From assembly GCA_022510445.1 (NCBI GenBank), contig JAFLTN010000008.1, positions 1-37,144 of the forward strand: 37,144 nucleotides of DNA, given 5' to 3'. The notes under the pieces are model-generated. The model did no database searches. It saw only the letters and a program-made list of their open reading frames with translations, and was not told the DNA's origin. Numbering within the stretch: the first letter of the stretch is position 1; every line of letters begins with the position of its first letter. Shown in pieces: positions 18,200 to 29,100 of this stretch. The translations under genes and the position numbers were made by a program. Source of the DNA: Muribaculaceae bacterium (GTDB taxonomy: Bacteria; Bacteroidota; Bacteroidia; Bacteroidales; Muribaculaceae).

Positions 18200-19495
18200 T
18201 TAGAAATTGCGCAGTTTTTCGGAGACAATGATAGTCTGTGTGCGGTCGGGACCTACAGAAATGACCCCGACGGGCACTTCAGTAATTTCCTCGATTTTGC
18301 GGATATAAGCTTTAGCAGCTTCAGGAAGATCATTATAGTCCTTTATTTGAGTGAGGTCTTCTTTCCATCCGTCAAGTTCGATATAAACCGGGTTGCAACG
18401 TGCAAACTTAGAGATTGTGGCCGGCGGAGTGTCGATAATTTCACCGTCAAGTTCATAATGGGTGCATATTTTCACCTTGTCGAGTCCTGAAAGGACATCG
18501 AAAAGCATCAGGGCCCAATTGTCGATTCCGGCGAGACGGCTTGTGTAGCGCGCTACGACACCGTCGAACCATCCTATTCTTCGCGGACGCCCTGTGACAG
18601 TGCCATATTCATGACCTCTTTCCCTGATTTCATGAGCTGTCTCATCATGCAGCTCCGTGGGGAAAGGACCCTCTCCCACTCTTGTGCAATAAGCCTTGGC
18701 AACACCCAGAACATTATCAATCCATTTCGGAGATATCCCTGCGCCAACCGGCACACTGGCGGATGAAGGCGTTGAAGAAGTGACATAAGGATAAGTCCCG
18801 TGGTCGATACAAAGCATCATACCTTGCGCTCCTTCAAAAAGTATCTTCTTGTCTGCCTCACGTAGATATCGGTTGATCAGAGCTGAAGTATCAGTGATTT
18901 TAGGGCCGAGAATCTTAGCCAGCTCCATATATTGGGCAAAGACCTTATCGAAGTCATAGGCGGGAAGCCCGAGCATCTCAAGCTCACGGTTCTTTACCTC
19001 AACAGCAGCCTTGAGACGTTCTGCAAAATAATCCGGTTCGAGAAGGTCGCCCATTCTGAGGCCTACGCGGCTATATTTGTCGCTGTAAGCCGGACCGATC
19101 CCCTTCTTTGTTGTTCCTATAAGCTTGCCGCCTTTCAAACATTCATAAGCACCGTCAAGGTCAGAATGCCAAGGCATCACCATGGCAGCTCTGTCGGAAA
19201 TATAAAGCTGATAGTCGGTGATCCCCTGGTCGTGAAGCTTCTGAAGCTCTGCGACAACAGAGACCGGATTCACCACCATGCCGTTACCCATCACATTCAC
19301 AGTGGCGGGATTAAAGATACCCGAAGGGATGCTTTGCAGTGAATATTTATGGCCGTTGAACATAACGCTATGGCCGGCATTGTTACCACCCTGATAACGT
19401 ACCACCATATCGGCCTTACAGGCAAAATAGTCGGTTATTTTCCCCTTTCCTTCATCTCCCCACTGGGATCCGATTACAACCAATCTTTGTGACAT
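18200..19495 (-). CDS. purA: Adenylosuccinate synthetase
   Basis: Joins IMP and aspartate with GTP to give adenylosuccinate. The signature QWGDEGKGK (11-19) includes the catalytic aspartate D14, and GNNAGHSV supplies H42. Other family blocks are GTTKKGIGPAYSDK, EGAQGMMLCIDHGTYPYVTS and TGRPRRIGWFD. Length is 431 residues, normal. It starts only two bases after the purB stop, so the two steps of the AMP branch are tightly linked; guaB and guaA follow for the GMP branch. Confidence 0.98.
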   Translation of the reverse strand: MSQRLVVIGSQWGDEGKGKITDYFACKADMVVRYQGGNNAGHSVMFNGHKYSLQSIPSGIFNPATVNVMGNGMVVNPVSVVAELQKLHDQGITDYQLYISDRAAMVMPWHSDLDGAYECLKGGKLIGTTKKGIGPAYSDKYSRVGLRMGDLLEPDYFAERLKAAVEVKNRELEMLGLPAYDFDKVFAQYMELAKILGPKITDTSALINRYLREADKKILFEGAQGMMLCIDHGTYPYVTSSTPSSASVPVGAGISPKWIDNVLGVAKAYCTRVGEGPFPTELHDETAHEIRERGHEYGTVTGRPRRIGWFDGVVARYTSRLAGIDNWALMLFDVLSGLDKVKICTHYELDGEIIDTPPATISKFARCNPVYIELDGWKEDLTQIKDYNDLPEAAKAYIRKIEEITEVPVGVISVGPDRTQTIIVSEKLRNF

Positions 19496-19497
19496 TG

Positions 19498-20790
19498 TTA
19501 CAAGTTGTTACGTTTATATATATGGTCGATATTTTTGAAATAATAGTCAAGAGTGAAGCAGGCATCGAGTTCTTCGGGCGATAATGCACCCATCACAACC
19601 GGATCCTGTTTTAACAACTCCTGATAAGGCTTGTTCTCAGCCATAGCCTTCATGGCGATAGGTTGCACGGTGTCGTAAGCTTTCTCCCTCACAAAACCTT
19701 TATCAATAAGGGCATTCATGACTCTTTGGGCGAAAATAACGCCATTGGTGCGATAGATATTCTTAAGCATCTGATCTTCAAAAACCACCAGATTTTCAAG
19801 TATACCTTTCATACGGTTGAGCATATAGTCGAGCAATATTGTGGCATCCGGCATTATGATACGTTCGGTAGCAGAGTGTGAGATGTCTCTTTCATGCCAT
19901 AATGCCACGTTCTCATAAGCTGTGGCCATGTATCCCCGGAGCACTCTTGCACATCCGCAAATATTTTCGCTGCTCACCGGATTTCTTTTGTGAGGCATAG
20001 CCGACGAACCTTTCTGGCCTTTACCGAAAGATTCCTCCACTTCATGCACCTCGGTGCGCTGAAGGTTCCTTACTTCGAGAGCCATCTGCTCGAGGCTTGC
20101 ACCAATGAGGGCAAGAGTGGCCATATAATAGGCATGACGGTCACGCTGGATAACCTGAGTGCTTATATCGGAACCTGAGATTCCGAGTTTTTCACATACA
20201 TAGTCCTGGACAAAAGGAGGAATATTTGCAAAATTACCGACAGCACCGCTTATTTTGCCAACTTCCACGCCCTTTGCCGCCTCATCAAATCTCTTTAGGT
20301 TTCTTTTCATCTCAGCGAGCCAGAGCACCCATTTCAGACCGAAAGAGGTTATGTCGGCGTGAATTCCGTGAGTTCTTCCGATGCAAGGAACGTTTTTGAA
20401 TCTTACAGCCTGCTTTGACAGCATTTCGATATATTCCTCAAGATCCTTTCTCAAGATCTCGTCGGCCTGTTTGAAAAGATAGCCGTTTGCAGTGTCTACC
20501 ACATCTGTTGAAGTCAGGCCATAGTGCACCCATTTTCTTTCCTCCCCGAGGCTCTCGCTCACCGTTCTTGTGAAAGCCACTATATCATGACGGGTCTGAA
20601 GTTCTATCTCTTTAATTCTGTCTATGTCGAACTTAGCATTTGCATTGAGTTTTTCGACATCTTCCGGTGGGACAACCCCAAGTTCGCGCCATGCTTCAGC
20701 GGCCAGGAGTTCCACTTTCAGATAAGCACGGAATTTATTTTCTTCCGTCCACACCTCGCGCATCACATCGCGTCCGTATCTTTCGATCAT
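19498..20790 (-). CDS. purB: Adenylosuccinate lyase
   Basis: Removes fumarate from SAICAR in the IMP pathway and from adenylosuccinate in the AMP branch. The fumarase-superfamily signature GSSAMPHKRNP is at 261-271 (catalytic serine at 262 or 263), with the conserved histidine H141 in GRTHGIHA. The protein is all-helical, 430 residues, and similar in length to the B. subtilis type. It lies 52 bp after purD and 2 bp before purA. SAICAR, its de novo substrate, needs PurC, which is not in this window. Confidence 0.97.
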   Translation of the reverse strand: MIERYGRDVMREVWTEENKFRAYLKVELLAAEAWRELGVVPPEDVEKLNANAKFDIDRIKEIELQTRHDIVAFTRTVSESLGEERKWVHYGLTSTDVVDTANGYLFKQADEILRKDLEEYIEMLSKQAVRFKNVPCIGRTHGIHADITSFGLKWVLWLAEMKRNLKRFDEAAKGVEVGKISGAVGNFANIPPFVQDYVCEKLGISGSDISTQVIQRDRHAYYMATLALIGASLEQMALEVRNLQRTEVHEVEESFGKGQKGSSAMPHKRNPVSSENICGCARVLRGYMATAYENVALWHERDISHSATERIIMPDATILLDYMLNRMKGILENLVVFEDQMLKNIYRTNGVIFAQRVMNALIDKGFVREKAYDTVQPIAMKAMAENKPYQELLKQDPVVMGALSPEELDACFTLDYYFKNIDHIYKRNNL

Positions 20791-20842
20791 CTGTTATATA
20801 ATATTAAGTTTTCAGCTTTAAGTTTTTTAAGAAAGGGGGAGA

Positions 20843-22093
20843 TTAATTCAAGACAGCTTTTCCTATATCGGTGCGATGGAAAAGAGAAGGACAATCAATC
20901 AATGCGATTTCACGCCGTGCATTCATATTTGCTTCGACAAGATCAGCGCCTCTTGCAGTCACCATCAAAACACGTCCACCTGCAATCCTGAAATCATGCC
21001 CGTCTTTGGAGGTACCCATATGATAGATTTCCCCTCCTATCTTATCAAGACCTTTAATAATGGCCCCTTTTTCATATTTTCCAGGATATCCTTTGGAAGC
21101 AAGCACAATACCCAGCACAGCATCCTCGCTCCATTCGGGTATATAATCCTTACCGTCGACAACGGCCTCTACAAACGAATAAAAATCAGATTCGAGCCTG
21201 GGGAGAACAACTTCGGTTTCAGGGTCGCCGAACCTGGCGTTAAATTCAATCACCTTTGGCCCCTCATCTGTAAGTATCAGGCCGCCGTAAAGCACTCCGG
21301 TGAACGGAACACCTTCTTCCACCATCGCATCGGCAGTTTTCTGCATGATATCATTCAAAGCTTTCTCCCTTACTTCCGGAGTAATGAAGGGAACCGGAGA
21401 ATAAGCACCCATTCCGCCGGTGTTCGGACCTTTGTCGCCGTCGAAGGCACGTTTATGATCCTGAGCCATCTCCAATGGATAAACCTTGCCGGCATTCACC
21501 ATGCACATGAAAGAGAATTCCGGACCCTTCAGGAAATCTTCTATCACGACTTTGCCCTTTCCGAAAGACTCGTCAAGAAGCATCTCTTTGAGAGCCTCTT
21601 CAGCTTCCGGGTAAGTTGCAGCGATTACAACACCCTTTCCGGCAGCGAGCCCGTCATATTTTATTACTGCGGGCAATGGACGTGACTTAACGTAAGCAAG
21701 CGCTTCATCGAAGTTTTCAAAACTACGATATGATGCAGTCGGAACGCCGTATTTCTCCATTATCTTTTTAGCAAATTCCTTGCTGCTTTCAATCCTTGTG
21801 GCAGATTTAGAGGGGCCGAAAACCTTGATTCCCGCACTCCTCATGGCATCGGCCACACCGGCGGCCAAAGCTGCTTCCGGACCAACCACAACCATATCCA
21901 GATGCTGACGCTGGGCAAAATTCACCAAAGCCTCTACATCTTCAACCTTAATATCGACACATTCCGCATCATCGGCAATTCCGGCATTTCCCGGTGCACA
22001 ATAAATTTTATCGACACGCGGAGAACGACCGAGTGCCTTTACAATGGCATGCTCCCTGCCACCTGAACCTATAACAAGAACTTTCTTCCCCAT
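20843..22093 (-). CDS. purD: Phosphoribosylamine-glycine ligase (GAR synthetase)
   Basis: ATP-grasp enzyme that joins glycine to phosphoribosylamine. The start MGKKVLVIGSGGREHAIVKA is the family hallmark. The blocks PAVIKYDGLAAGKGVVIA, FSFMCMV, NTGGMGAYSPVP and EFNARFGDPETEVVLPRL follow in the right order. A longer in-frame reading opens at 22189, but it would run into purH and adds an unrelated extension, so the start at 22093 is chosen (416 residues). It begins four bases after the purH stop. Its substrate needs PurF, which is absent here. Confidence 0.97.
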   Translation of the reverse strand: MGKKVLVIGSGGREHAIVKALGRSPRVDKIYCAPGNAGIADDAECVDIKVEDVEALVNFAQRQHLDMVVVGPEAALAAGVADAMRSAGIKVFGPSKSATRIESSKEFAKKIMEKYGVPTASYRSFENFDEALAYVKSRPLPAVIKYDGLAAGKGVVIAATYPEAEEALKEMLLDESFGKGKVVIEDFLKGPEFSFMCMVNAGKVYPLEMAQDHKRAFDGDKGPNTGGMGAYSPVPFITPEVREKALNDIMQKTADAMVEEGVPFTGVLYGGLILTDEGPKVIEFNARFGDPETEVVLPRLESDFYSFVEAVVDGKDYIPEWSEDAVLGIVLASKGYPGKYEKGAIIKGLDKIGGEIYHMGTSKDGHDFRIAGGRVLMVTARGADLVEANMNARREIALIDCPSLFHRTDIGKAVLN

Positions 22094-22097
22094 GGCC

Positions 22098-23627
22098 TTA
22101 ATGTTTGAAATGACGCATTCCGGTGAAGAGCATTGTAATGCCCTTTTCATCCGCCACTTTAATGGAATCCTCATCACGGATACTTCCACCTGGCTGAACG
22201 ATTGCAGTCACTCCATATCCCGATGCGAGTTCTACAGTGTCGCCAAAGGGCAAGAAACCGTCGGATGCGAGAACGAGTCCCCCGGTGATTCCGAGAGCCT
22301 TAGCCTCTTCTAGGGCGATTTCAGCAGATCCCACACGATTCATCTGGCCCGCACCGACGCCTGCAGTGGCACCATCTTTAGCCACAACTATAGCATTACT
22401 CTTGACATGCTTGACAATCTTCCAGGCAAAATCAAGCTCCTTAAGTTCCTTATCGGTGGGTTTACGTTTAGTGACACACATGTCAGCTGTGAGTTCCTTG
22501 ATATCTACATCGGCATCCTGAACCAAAAGTCCTCCGGTGATACCCACATAAAGGTCAGCTTTCTCACGGCTGTTATCCATTTTCACTTCCAGGAGACGCA
22601 GATTTTTCTTTGATGCAAGCACTTCGAGAGCCTCAGGCTCAAAAGAGGGAGCCATGACAATTTCCAGGAAAATAGGCTTCATCAAGGCTGCCACTTCTGC
22701 TGTAAGGGGCCGGTTGATTGCCACTATCCCTCCATATATGCTTACCTTATCCGCCTCATAAGCGCGGGTCCATGCCTCTTTAAGGTCTTTACCAACTCCT
22801 GCACCACACGGATTCATATGTTTCAAGGCGACACAGAAAGGCTGTTCAAACTCCCTGACAATATTTAGAGCCGCATTAGCATCCTGAATATTATTATAAC
22901 TCAATTCCTTTCCACCGAGCTGTCTGGCATATGCCACTGAATAGGCCACTTCCTTACCGCTTCTATAGAAATTGGCTTTCTGATGAGGATTTTCCCCATA
23001 ACGCAACGGCTGCAAGGCATCGAAAGCGAGGAAAAGTTTTTCCGGCAAACCGGCCTTATCCCGCATATAAGCAGCTATATGGCTGTCATAAAGAGCAGTG
23101 TGGGTATAAGCTTTTGCTGAAAGTTTCAGTCGGGTTTCCGGGGTGGTATTCCCTGAAGTCTTTATTTCCTCGATAATGGAATCATAATCAGCAGGATCAC
23201 AAACCACAGTGACATCTCTGAAATTTTTGGCTGCGCTGCGTAGCATTGACGGACCCCCTATATCAATATTCTCAACGGCATCCTCCATTGTGACACCGGG
23301 TTTTGCCACAGTAGCCTCAAACGGATATAGATTCACACAGACCATGTCAATCGGTTCTATTCCATTTTCAGAAATCTGCTTCAGATGGTCTTCCTTATCC
23401 CGGCGGGCAAGAAGCGCACCATGAACTTTAGGATGAAGTGTCTTTACACGGCCTTCGCAAATTTCGGGAAAACCGGTGACATCCTGAATGTCGGAAACCT
23501 TAAGTCCGGCATCTCTGAGAGTGCGCAGAGTTCCGCCTGTTGCAATCAGTCCCCAACCTAATTTTTCAAGGGCAGAAGCAAACTCCACAATTCCTTTTTT
23601 ATCGCTAACACTAATTAATGCTCTCAT
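22098..23627 (-). CDS. purH: Bifunctional AICAR formyltransferase / IMP cyclohydrolase
   Basis: Performs the last two steps to IMP: formylation of AICAR with 10-formyl-tetrahydrofolate, then ring closure. The N-terminal cyclohydrolase (MGS-like) domain has ISVSDKKGIVEFA and TGFPEICEGRVKTLHPKVHG (51-70). The transformylase domain has LRYGENPHQKA, the catalytic KHMNPCGAG histidine region and the C-terminal FLPFGDTVE block. Length is 509 residues, typical. It lies between folD, which makes its folate cofactor, and purD. Confidence 0.98.
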   Translation of the reverse strand: MRALISVSDKKGIVEFASALEKLGWGLIATGGTLRTLRDAGLKVSDIQDVTGFPEICEGRVKTLHPKVHGALLARRDKEDHLKQISENGIEPIDMVCVNLYPFEATVAKPGVTMEDAVENIDIGGPSMLRSAAKNFRDVTVVCDPADYDSIIEEIKTSGNTTPETRLKLSAKAYTHTALYDSHIAAYMRDKAGLPEKLFLAFDALQPLRYGENPHQKANFYRSGKEVAYSVAYARQLGGKELSYNNIQDANAALNIVREFEQPFCVALKHMNPCGAGVGKDLKEAWTRAYEADKVSIYGGIVAINRPLTAEVAALMKPIFLEIVMAPSFEPEALEVLASKKNLRLLEVKMDNSREKADLYVGITGGLLVQDADVDIKELTADMCVTKRKPTDKELKELDFAWKIVKHVKSNAIVVAKDGATAGVGAGQMNRVGSAEIALEEAKALGITGGLVLASDGFLPFGDTVELASGYGVTAIVQPGGSIRDEDSIKVADEKGITMLFTGMRHFKH

Positions 23628-23691
23628 GCGGTTGTTGGTTTAGTTGATGGTTATTCGTTGGTTCTTGTTTTTTAGGGTAAGAGAGATCGGA

Positions 23692-24546
23692 TCAGGCACC
23701 CTGGATTCTGCGAAGGAAACATTCAAGAGTATTTTCCATGAGACAGGCACGCGTCATTGGGCCCACCCCGCCGGGAACAGGAGTAATAACCGATGCCTTA
23801 TCCTTGCATGCTTCAAAGTCGACATCTCCGCAGAGCTTGCCGGTTTCCGGATCACGGTTAACACCCACATCTATCACAGCGGCACCATCTCCTACCATAT
23901 CGGCGGTCACGAATTTCGGCCGTCCGATTGCCACGATAAGGATATCGGCCTCTTTTGTCACTTCAGCCAGATTTTTTGTACGGCTATGGGCAATTGTAAC
24001 CGTGGCATTCCTGTCAAGCAACATTTTTGAGACAGGGAGACCCACGATATTACTGCGTCCGATAACCACTGCTTTTTTACCCTCAATCTGCACCTTAGCC
24101 TTGTCAAGAAGCTTGATGATTCCGGCCGGTGTGCAGGGGTATGTGCATGGACGTTTCTGCCAAAGGGCTGCCACATTTGCCGGATGGAAACCGTCGACGT
24201 CTTTTTCCTTTACAATGGTTTCAATAACCTTATCTTCGTCGATATGAGAAGGGAGAGGAAGCTGAACCAATATTCCGTCGACGGAATCATCGGCATTAAG
24301 GGTCTCTATAAGTTGAAGGAGCTCAGCTTCGGTGATATCAGCGGGACGCCTTATGGTTGTGCTTTTGAATCCCACTTCTTCGGCGTCTTTCCCTTTCCCT
24401 TTTACATAAGACTGGCTTGCGGGATCCTCTCCAACAAGAATCACGACAAGATGAGGAGCCCTTCCGTATTTTTCCTTTACGGTCTCAACACGCTCTTTAA
24501 CGTTTTGTTTCAATTCCTTCGCAAGTTCAGTTCCGCTGATTATCAT
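23692..24546 (-). CDS. folD: Methylenetetrahydrofolate dehydrogenase / cyclohydrolase
   Basis: Makes 10-formyl-tetrahydrofolate, the one-carbon donor used by PurN and PurH. Family motifs are clear: the QSYVKGKGKDAEEVGF region with the catalytic tyrosine and lysine, GILVQLPLPSHID, the NADP-loop GRSNIVGLPVSKML and the C-terminal PVPGGVGPMTRACLMENT. At 284 residues it is normal. Its start overlaps the 3' end of purN by 20 bases. Placement between purN and purH puts the cofactor supplier between its two users. Confidence 0.97.
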   Translation of the reverse strand: MIISGTELAKELKQNVKERVETVKEKYGRAPHLVVILVGEDPASQSYVKGKGKDAEEVGFKSTTIRRPADITEAELLQLIETLNADDSVDGILVQLPLPSHIDEDKVIETIVKEKDVDGFHPANVAALWQKRPCTYPCTPAGIIKLLDKAKVQIEGKKAVVIGRSNIVGLPVSKMLLDRNATVTIAHSRTKNLAEVTKEADILIVAIGRPKFVTADMVGDGAAVIDVGVNRDPETGKLCGDVDFEACKDKASVITPVPGGVGPMTRACLMENTLECFLRRIQGA

Positions 24547-25129
24547 TTTGTTTAGAGTTGAAGTTTATGGAATTTATAATATTTGCCACGGTCTCCACAT
24601 ATAGGGCGTGTTCCCTGGCATGCACCATTGTCTCGATTTCTTCCCGGTCATCTCCGTTATAAGGTATAGCTGCCTGGGAAATAATCTTACCCCCGTCAAG
24701 TGTGTTATCGACAAAATGTACTGTCACTCCGAACACTTTCACTCCATAGTTCAATGCCTGACCTATAGCATCTACCCCGGGGAAAGCTGGGAGAAGAGAG
24801 GGATGGATATTCAAGATTCTTTCGGGGAAAGCATCGAGAAGTGTCGCACCCACTATTCTCATATAACCTGCGAGACAGATGAGATCGACATTCTCCTTTT
24901 TCAGCTCCTCAAGAATCATCTCCTCATATTCTTTTTTAGAGCCATAGCTTTTGGGATGGAATTCGAGGGTCCTGATCCCCTTTCTGCGAGCTCTTTCGGT
25001 GACATATGCTCCGGGATGATCACAGACACAAAGAACAGTTTCGGCATCAATCCGTCGTTTTTCACATGCGGCTGCAAGGGCTTCGAAATTAGAGCCGTTA
25101 CCACTTGCAAAGATGGCTATCCTTTTCAT
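24527..25129 (-). CDS. purN: Phosphoribosylglycinamide formyltransferase
   Basis: Transfers a formyl group from 10-formyl-tetrahydrofolate to GAR. The active-site residues are visible as N107 and H109 in [14 protein letters not shown] and D145 in DNTLDGG. The N-terminal phosphate-binding loop reads [12 protein letters not shown]. Length is 200 residues, as in other bacterial PurN. It overlaps purM by four bases (ATGA) and folD by 20 bases, so the three genes are likely coupled in translation. Confidence 0.97.
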   Translation of the reverse strand: MKRIAIFASGNGSNFEALAAACEKRRIDAETVLCVCDHPGAYVTERARRKGIRTLEFHPKSYGSKKEYEEMILEELKKENVDLICLAGYMRIVGATLLDAFPERILNIHPSLLPAFPGVDAIGQALNYGVKVFGVTVHFVDNTLDGGKIISQAAIPYNGDDREEIETMVHAREHALYVETVANIINSINFNSKQNDNQRN

Positions 25130-26148
25130 AAAGTGACACCTTTACCGGATACGACCTTTCCTATCACAGAGGTTTTTTCACCCCATTCTGTCAGAATGGC
25201 CATGACTGTGGCCACATCGTTGACGTCAACAGCGAGCACCATCCCGATACCCATATTAAAGATATTGAACATTTCACGATGTGGAATCTTCCCATATTTT
25301 TCAAGCAATTTAAAAATGGGAAGGATTTCCCAGCTTCCTTCACGGATTTCCACGCCGCATCCTTCAGGAAGAATCCTCGGGATATTTTCATCAAATCCGC
25401 CACCTGTGATATGCGCTATTCCATGAACATCCACATTCTTCAATACCTCGAGCACCGGCTTTACATAAATCCTGGTGGGAGTCAGCAATAATTCTCCAAG
25501 GGTCTTGTCGCCTGTTCCTTCATATTTTTCATGCAAGTTGAGATGGTTGTCATAGATTACTTTTCTCACAAGGCTGAATCCGTTTGAATGGACACCGGAA
25601 GAAGCGATTCCGACAATAACATCACCCGGCTTCACCTTGGAGCAATCGATAAGCTTCTCTTTCTCCACAGCGCCGACAGTGAACCCTGCAATGTCATAAT
25701 CATCTTCCATATACATTCCCGGCATTTCTGCTGTTTCTCCGCCCACAAGAGCGCAGCCTGCCTGACGGCAACCTTCAGCCACTCCTGACACGATAGCCTC
25801 AACGACAGCAGGCTTGTTCTTTCCCACAGCCACATAGTCAAGGAAGATGAGGGGTTCAGCTCCCTGGGCCAGCACATCATTCACACACATTGCCACTGCA
25901 TCAATTCCGATTGTGTCATGCTTTGACATTGCAAAGGCAATTTTAAGCTTAGTGCCGACACCGTCGGTGCCGCTTACCAAGACGGGATTCTTATAATTGA
26001 GCGATCCGAGGTCGAACATTCCTCCGAACGCCCCAATATTTCCCATGCAGCCTCTTCTGGCTGTTGACGCCACATGTTTCTTAATTCTGCTTACAACCTC
26101 ATAGCCTGCTTCAAGATTCACGCCCGAGGCTTCATAACTTTTTGCCAT
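25126..26148 (-). CDS. purM: Phosphoribosylformylglycinamidine cyclo-ligase (AIR synthetase)
   Basis: Closes the imidazole ring of FGAM with ATP. Conserved PurM blocks include [60 protein letters not shown] and [14 protein letters not shown]. Length is 340 residues, normal. It follows purL after 27 bp and overlaps purN by four bases. Its substrate is the product of PurL, so gene order matches reaction order here. Confidence 0.97.
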   Translation of the reverse strand: MAKSYEASGVNLEAGYEVVSRIKKHVASTARRGCMGNIGAFGGMFDLGSLNYKNPVLVSGTDGVGTKLKIAFAMSKHDTIGIDAVAMCVNDVLAQGAEPLIFLDYVAVGKNKPAVVEAIVSGVAEGCRQAGCALVGGETAEMPGMYMEDDYDIAGFTVGAVEKEKLIDCSKVKPGDVIVGIASSGVHSNGFSLVRKVIYDNHLNLHEKYEGTGDKTLGELLLTPTRIYVKPVLEVLKNVDVHGIAHITGGGFDENIPRILPEGCGVEIREGSWEILPIFKLLEKYGKIPHREMFNIFNMGIGMVLAVDVNDVATVMAILTEWGEKTSVIGKVVSGKGVTL

Positions 26149-26175
26149 ATATGGAAGATGGTTTTTTTGATGATT

Positions 26176-29100
26176 TTATCTTATTGGTGTTTTGCGGAAA
26201 TATGCCACCGCGTTGGCAAACAGATTCTGGCGTTTGTTGCCTGAAATATTCTTCATCAGGCCCTCATCGTAACGTTCGGAATGGGCCATTTTACCCAATA
26301 TCTTTCCGTCGGGAGAAATAATGCCTTCGATAGCCTCCACTGAACCGTTGGGATTAAACGGGGATTCCATAGTGGCGTCGCCGCTTTCATCTACATATTG
26401 GAAAGCAATCTGACCATTTTTCCTGAGCAGGGCTGCCAGGTCGGCGTTAGCCACGAACTTTCCTTCTCCATGAGAAGCCGCAACAGAATGGAGCTCCCCT
26501 TCCCCGAAACCTGCAAGCCAGGGAGAGGCAGTAGTGGCCACACGTGTTGAAACTATCTGTGAGATATGTCGGTTGATATCGTTATGGAAGAGAGTTGGAG
26601 AGTTTCCATCCAGCTCACCGATCTTTCCAAAGGGAAGCAAACCTGACTTCACAAGAGCCTGAAACCCATTGCAGATACCAAGGATGAGACCTCCCCTGTC
26701 GAGAAGCCTTCCTATAGACTGCTTTATCTTATCGTTCATAATGACACTGGCAATGAACTTGCCGCTACCGTCAGGTTCATCGCCTTCCGAGAAACCTCCC
26801 GAGAAGGCCAGAATATCACATTTATCGATATAAGAGGCCATCTCATCGGTGGAGTCTTCAATATCTTTTGCTGAAAGATTACGGAAAACACTTGTGGTGA
26901 TTTCGCAACCCTCGCGGCTGAAAGAGGCAGCCATGTCATAATCGCAATTGGTGCCGGGGAAGACCGGAAGATAAACCACCGGATGTTCCTTAGCCTCTCC
27001 GGGATATTGTGCAACAGATCCGGATCCTACGGCATTTTCGACTGCTCCTTTTATATCTGTCTTATCCGGATAGACTTCAGTGAATCTCTTTCTGTTAGCT
27101 TCGAAAGCTTCCTCAATATCAATTTTCTCACCGTTAATCTCTATTATCTGCTCGGAAATGGTTTCACCGATCAGATCGAATTGAGGAAGATAGAGCATCT
27201 CAGTGCTTTCTATGATAACGCTGCCGTTTCCATAGTTGAAAAGATCGGTGTCTTTTACGGTCACCCTGACACCGACACGGTTTCCGAAGCTCATTTTTGA
27301 GAGCCCTTCTGCCATACCTCCGAAACCTACCGACCAGGCTGCCTTAACGGTTCCCTCTCCAATAAGGCGGTGAAGCATCGTGTAGTTATTTTTCAGCTGT
27401 TCAGTGTCAGGCATTAATGAAGGGAGAGGATTATGGCGGACAATATAGATCAGATTTCCGGCAGCCTTCAATTCTGGGCTTATAACCTTCCTTGCATCAA
27501 CGGGGGCAACACCGAAAGAGATCAATGTCGGGGGCACACTTATATTTGCAAAAGTACCGCTCATCGAGTCTTTGCCACCGATGGAAGGAAGACCGAATTC
27601 GAGTTGCATTCTCAGGGCACCCAGAAGAGCCGAGAGGGGTTTTCCCCAGGATTTTTCAGAATGAAGACGTTCAAAATATTCCTGGAACGAGAATCTGATT
27701 TTTGTGAAATCGGCTCCGGCAGCCACGGCTTTTGTGATAGATTCCACAACAGCGTAAGCGGCTCCGTGATAAGGGCTCCATTCCGTGAGGTAGGGGTTGA
27801 AACCGAAAGCCATCATGCTGGCAGAGTCGGTATGGCGTCCCCCTGTCGGGAATTTTTGAACAGACACCTGGGATTCCGTGCGCTGTGTCTTGCCTCCGAA
27901 AGGCATCAGGACTGTCGACTTTCCTATAGAGGAATCAAAATGTTCAATCAGGCCTTTTTGTGATGTGACATTTGCATCTGCAAGTATATTAAGGACTTTC
28001 TCCTTTAAATTACCTCCTTCGATTTTTCTTTCAAAAGGATTGACCGGTTCGATAGATCCTATCTCGGCTTTAGCAAAATGACGCGCACCTGCAGAATCGA
28101 TGAAAGCCCTGCTCAGATCGGCAACAATCCTGTCGCCATAGAACATTCTCATTCTTCCACGCGAAGTAACGTCGGCCACATGGGTGACCTCGAGGTTCTC
28201 TTCGGCGCAGTATTTCATGAATTCCTCCATGTCTTTAGCATCCACGACAACCGACATACGCTCCTGGCTCTCGCTTATGGCAAGTTCCATAGGATTCAGG
28301 CCGGAATACTTCACTGGGATTCTGTCAAGATAAATATCAAGACCGTCGGTAAGTTCTCCGATAGCGACGCTCACACCGCCCGCTCCGAAGTCATTGGATT
28401 TCTTTATAAGTCTGGTGACCTCAGGACGACGGAATAATCTTGCGATTTTTCTTTCCTCGGGAGCATTGCCCTTCTGGACTTCGCTACCACATTCTTCAAG
28501 GGAGCTTGTGGTATGCTCTTTGGAAGAACCGGTTGCCCCACCGATACCATCTCTGCCGGTACGTCCTCCAAACATCAGGACAACGTCTCCTTCAGCCGGC
28601 GACTCGCGACGGACATCGGAAGCTTTGACTGCACCGACCACAGCACCCACCTCAAGTCTTTTGGCAACATATCCCGGATGATAAATCTCACGAACATGTG
28701 TTGTGGCCAGACCAATCTGATTGCCATATGAAGAATAGCCTTCGGCAGCCCGGAGGGTTATGACACGTTGGGGAAGTTTCCCTTCAATTGTTTCAGCCAC
28801 AGGTTTATATATATCGCCGGCTCCTGTGACTCGCATAGCCTGATAAACATAGCTGCGGCCACTCAGCGGGTCACGGATGGCTCCGCCGAGACAAGTGGAG
28901 GCACCGCCGAAAGGTTCGATTTCGGTGGGATGGTTATGAGTTTCGTTTTTAAACTGAAGGAGCCATCTTTCCGGACGTCCCTCTACATCAATATCTACGA
29001 AAATGCTGCACGCATTATTCTCCTCGCTCTGTTCCAAATCCTCAAGAAGACCCTTCTTAAGGAGGTAACGCGCACCGATAGTGGCGAGATCCATCAGGCA

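Noticed and set aside
22094..22189. N-terminal extension of purD
   Set aside because: It would overlap purH and lacks family support; the conserved start is at 22093.
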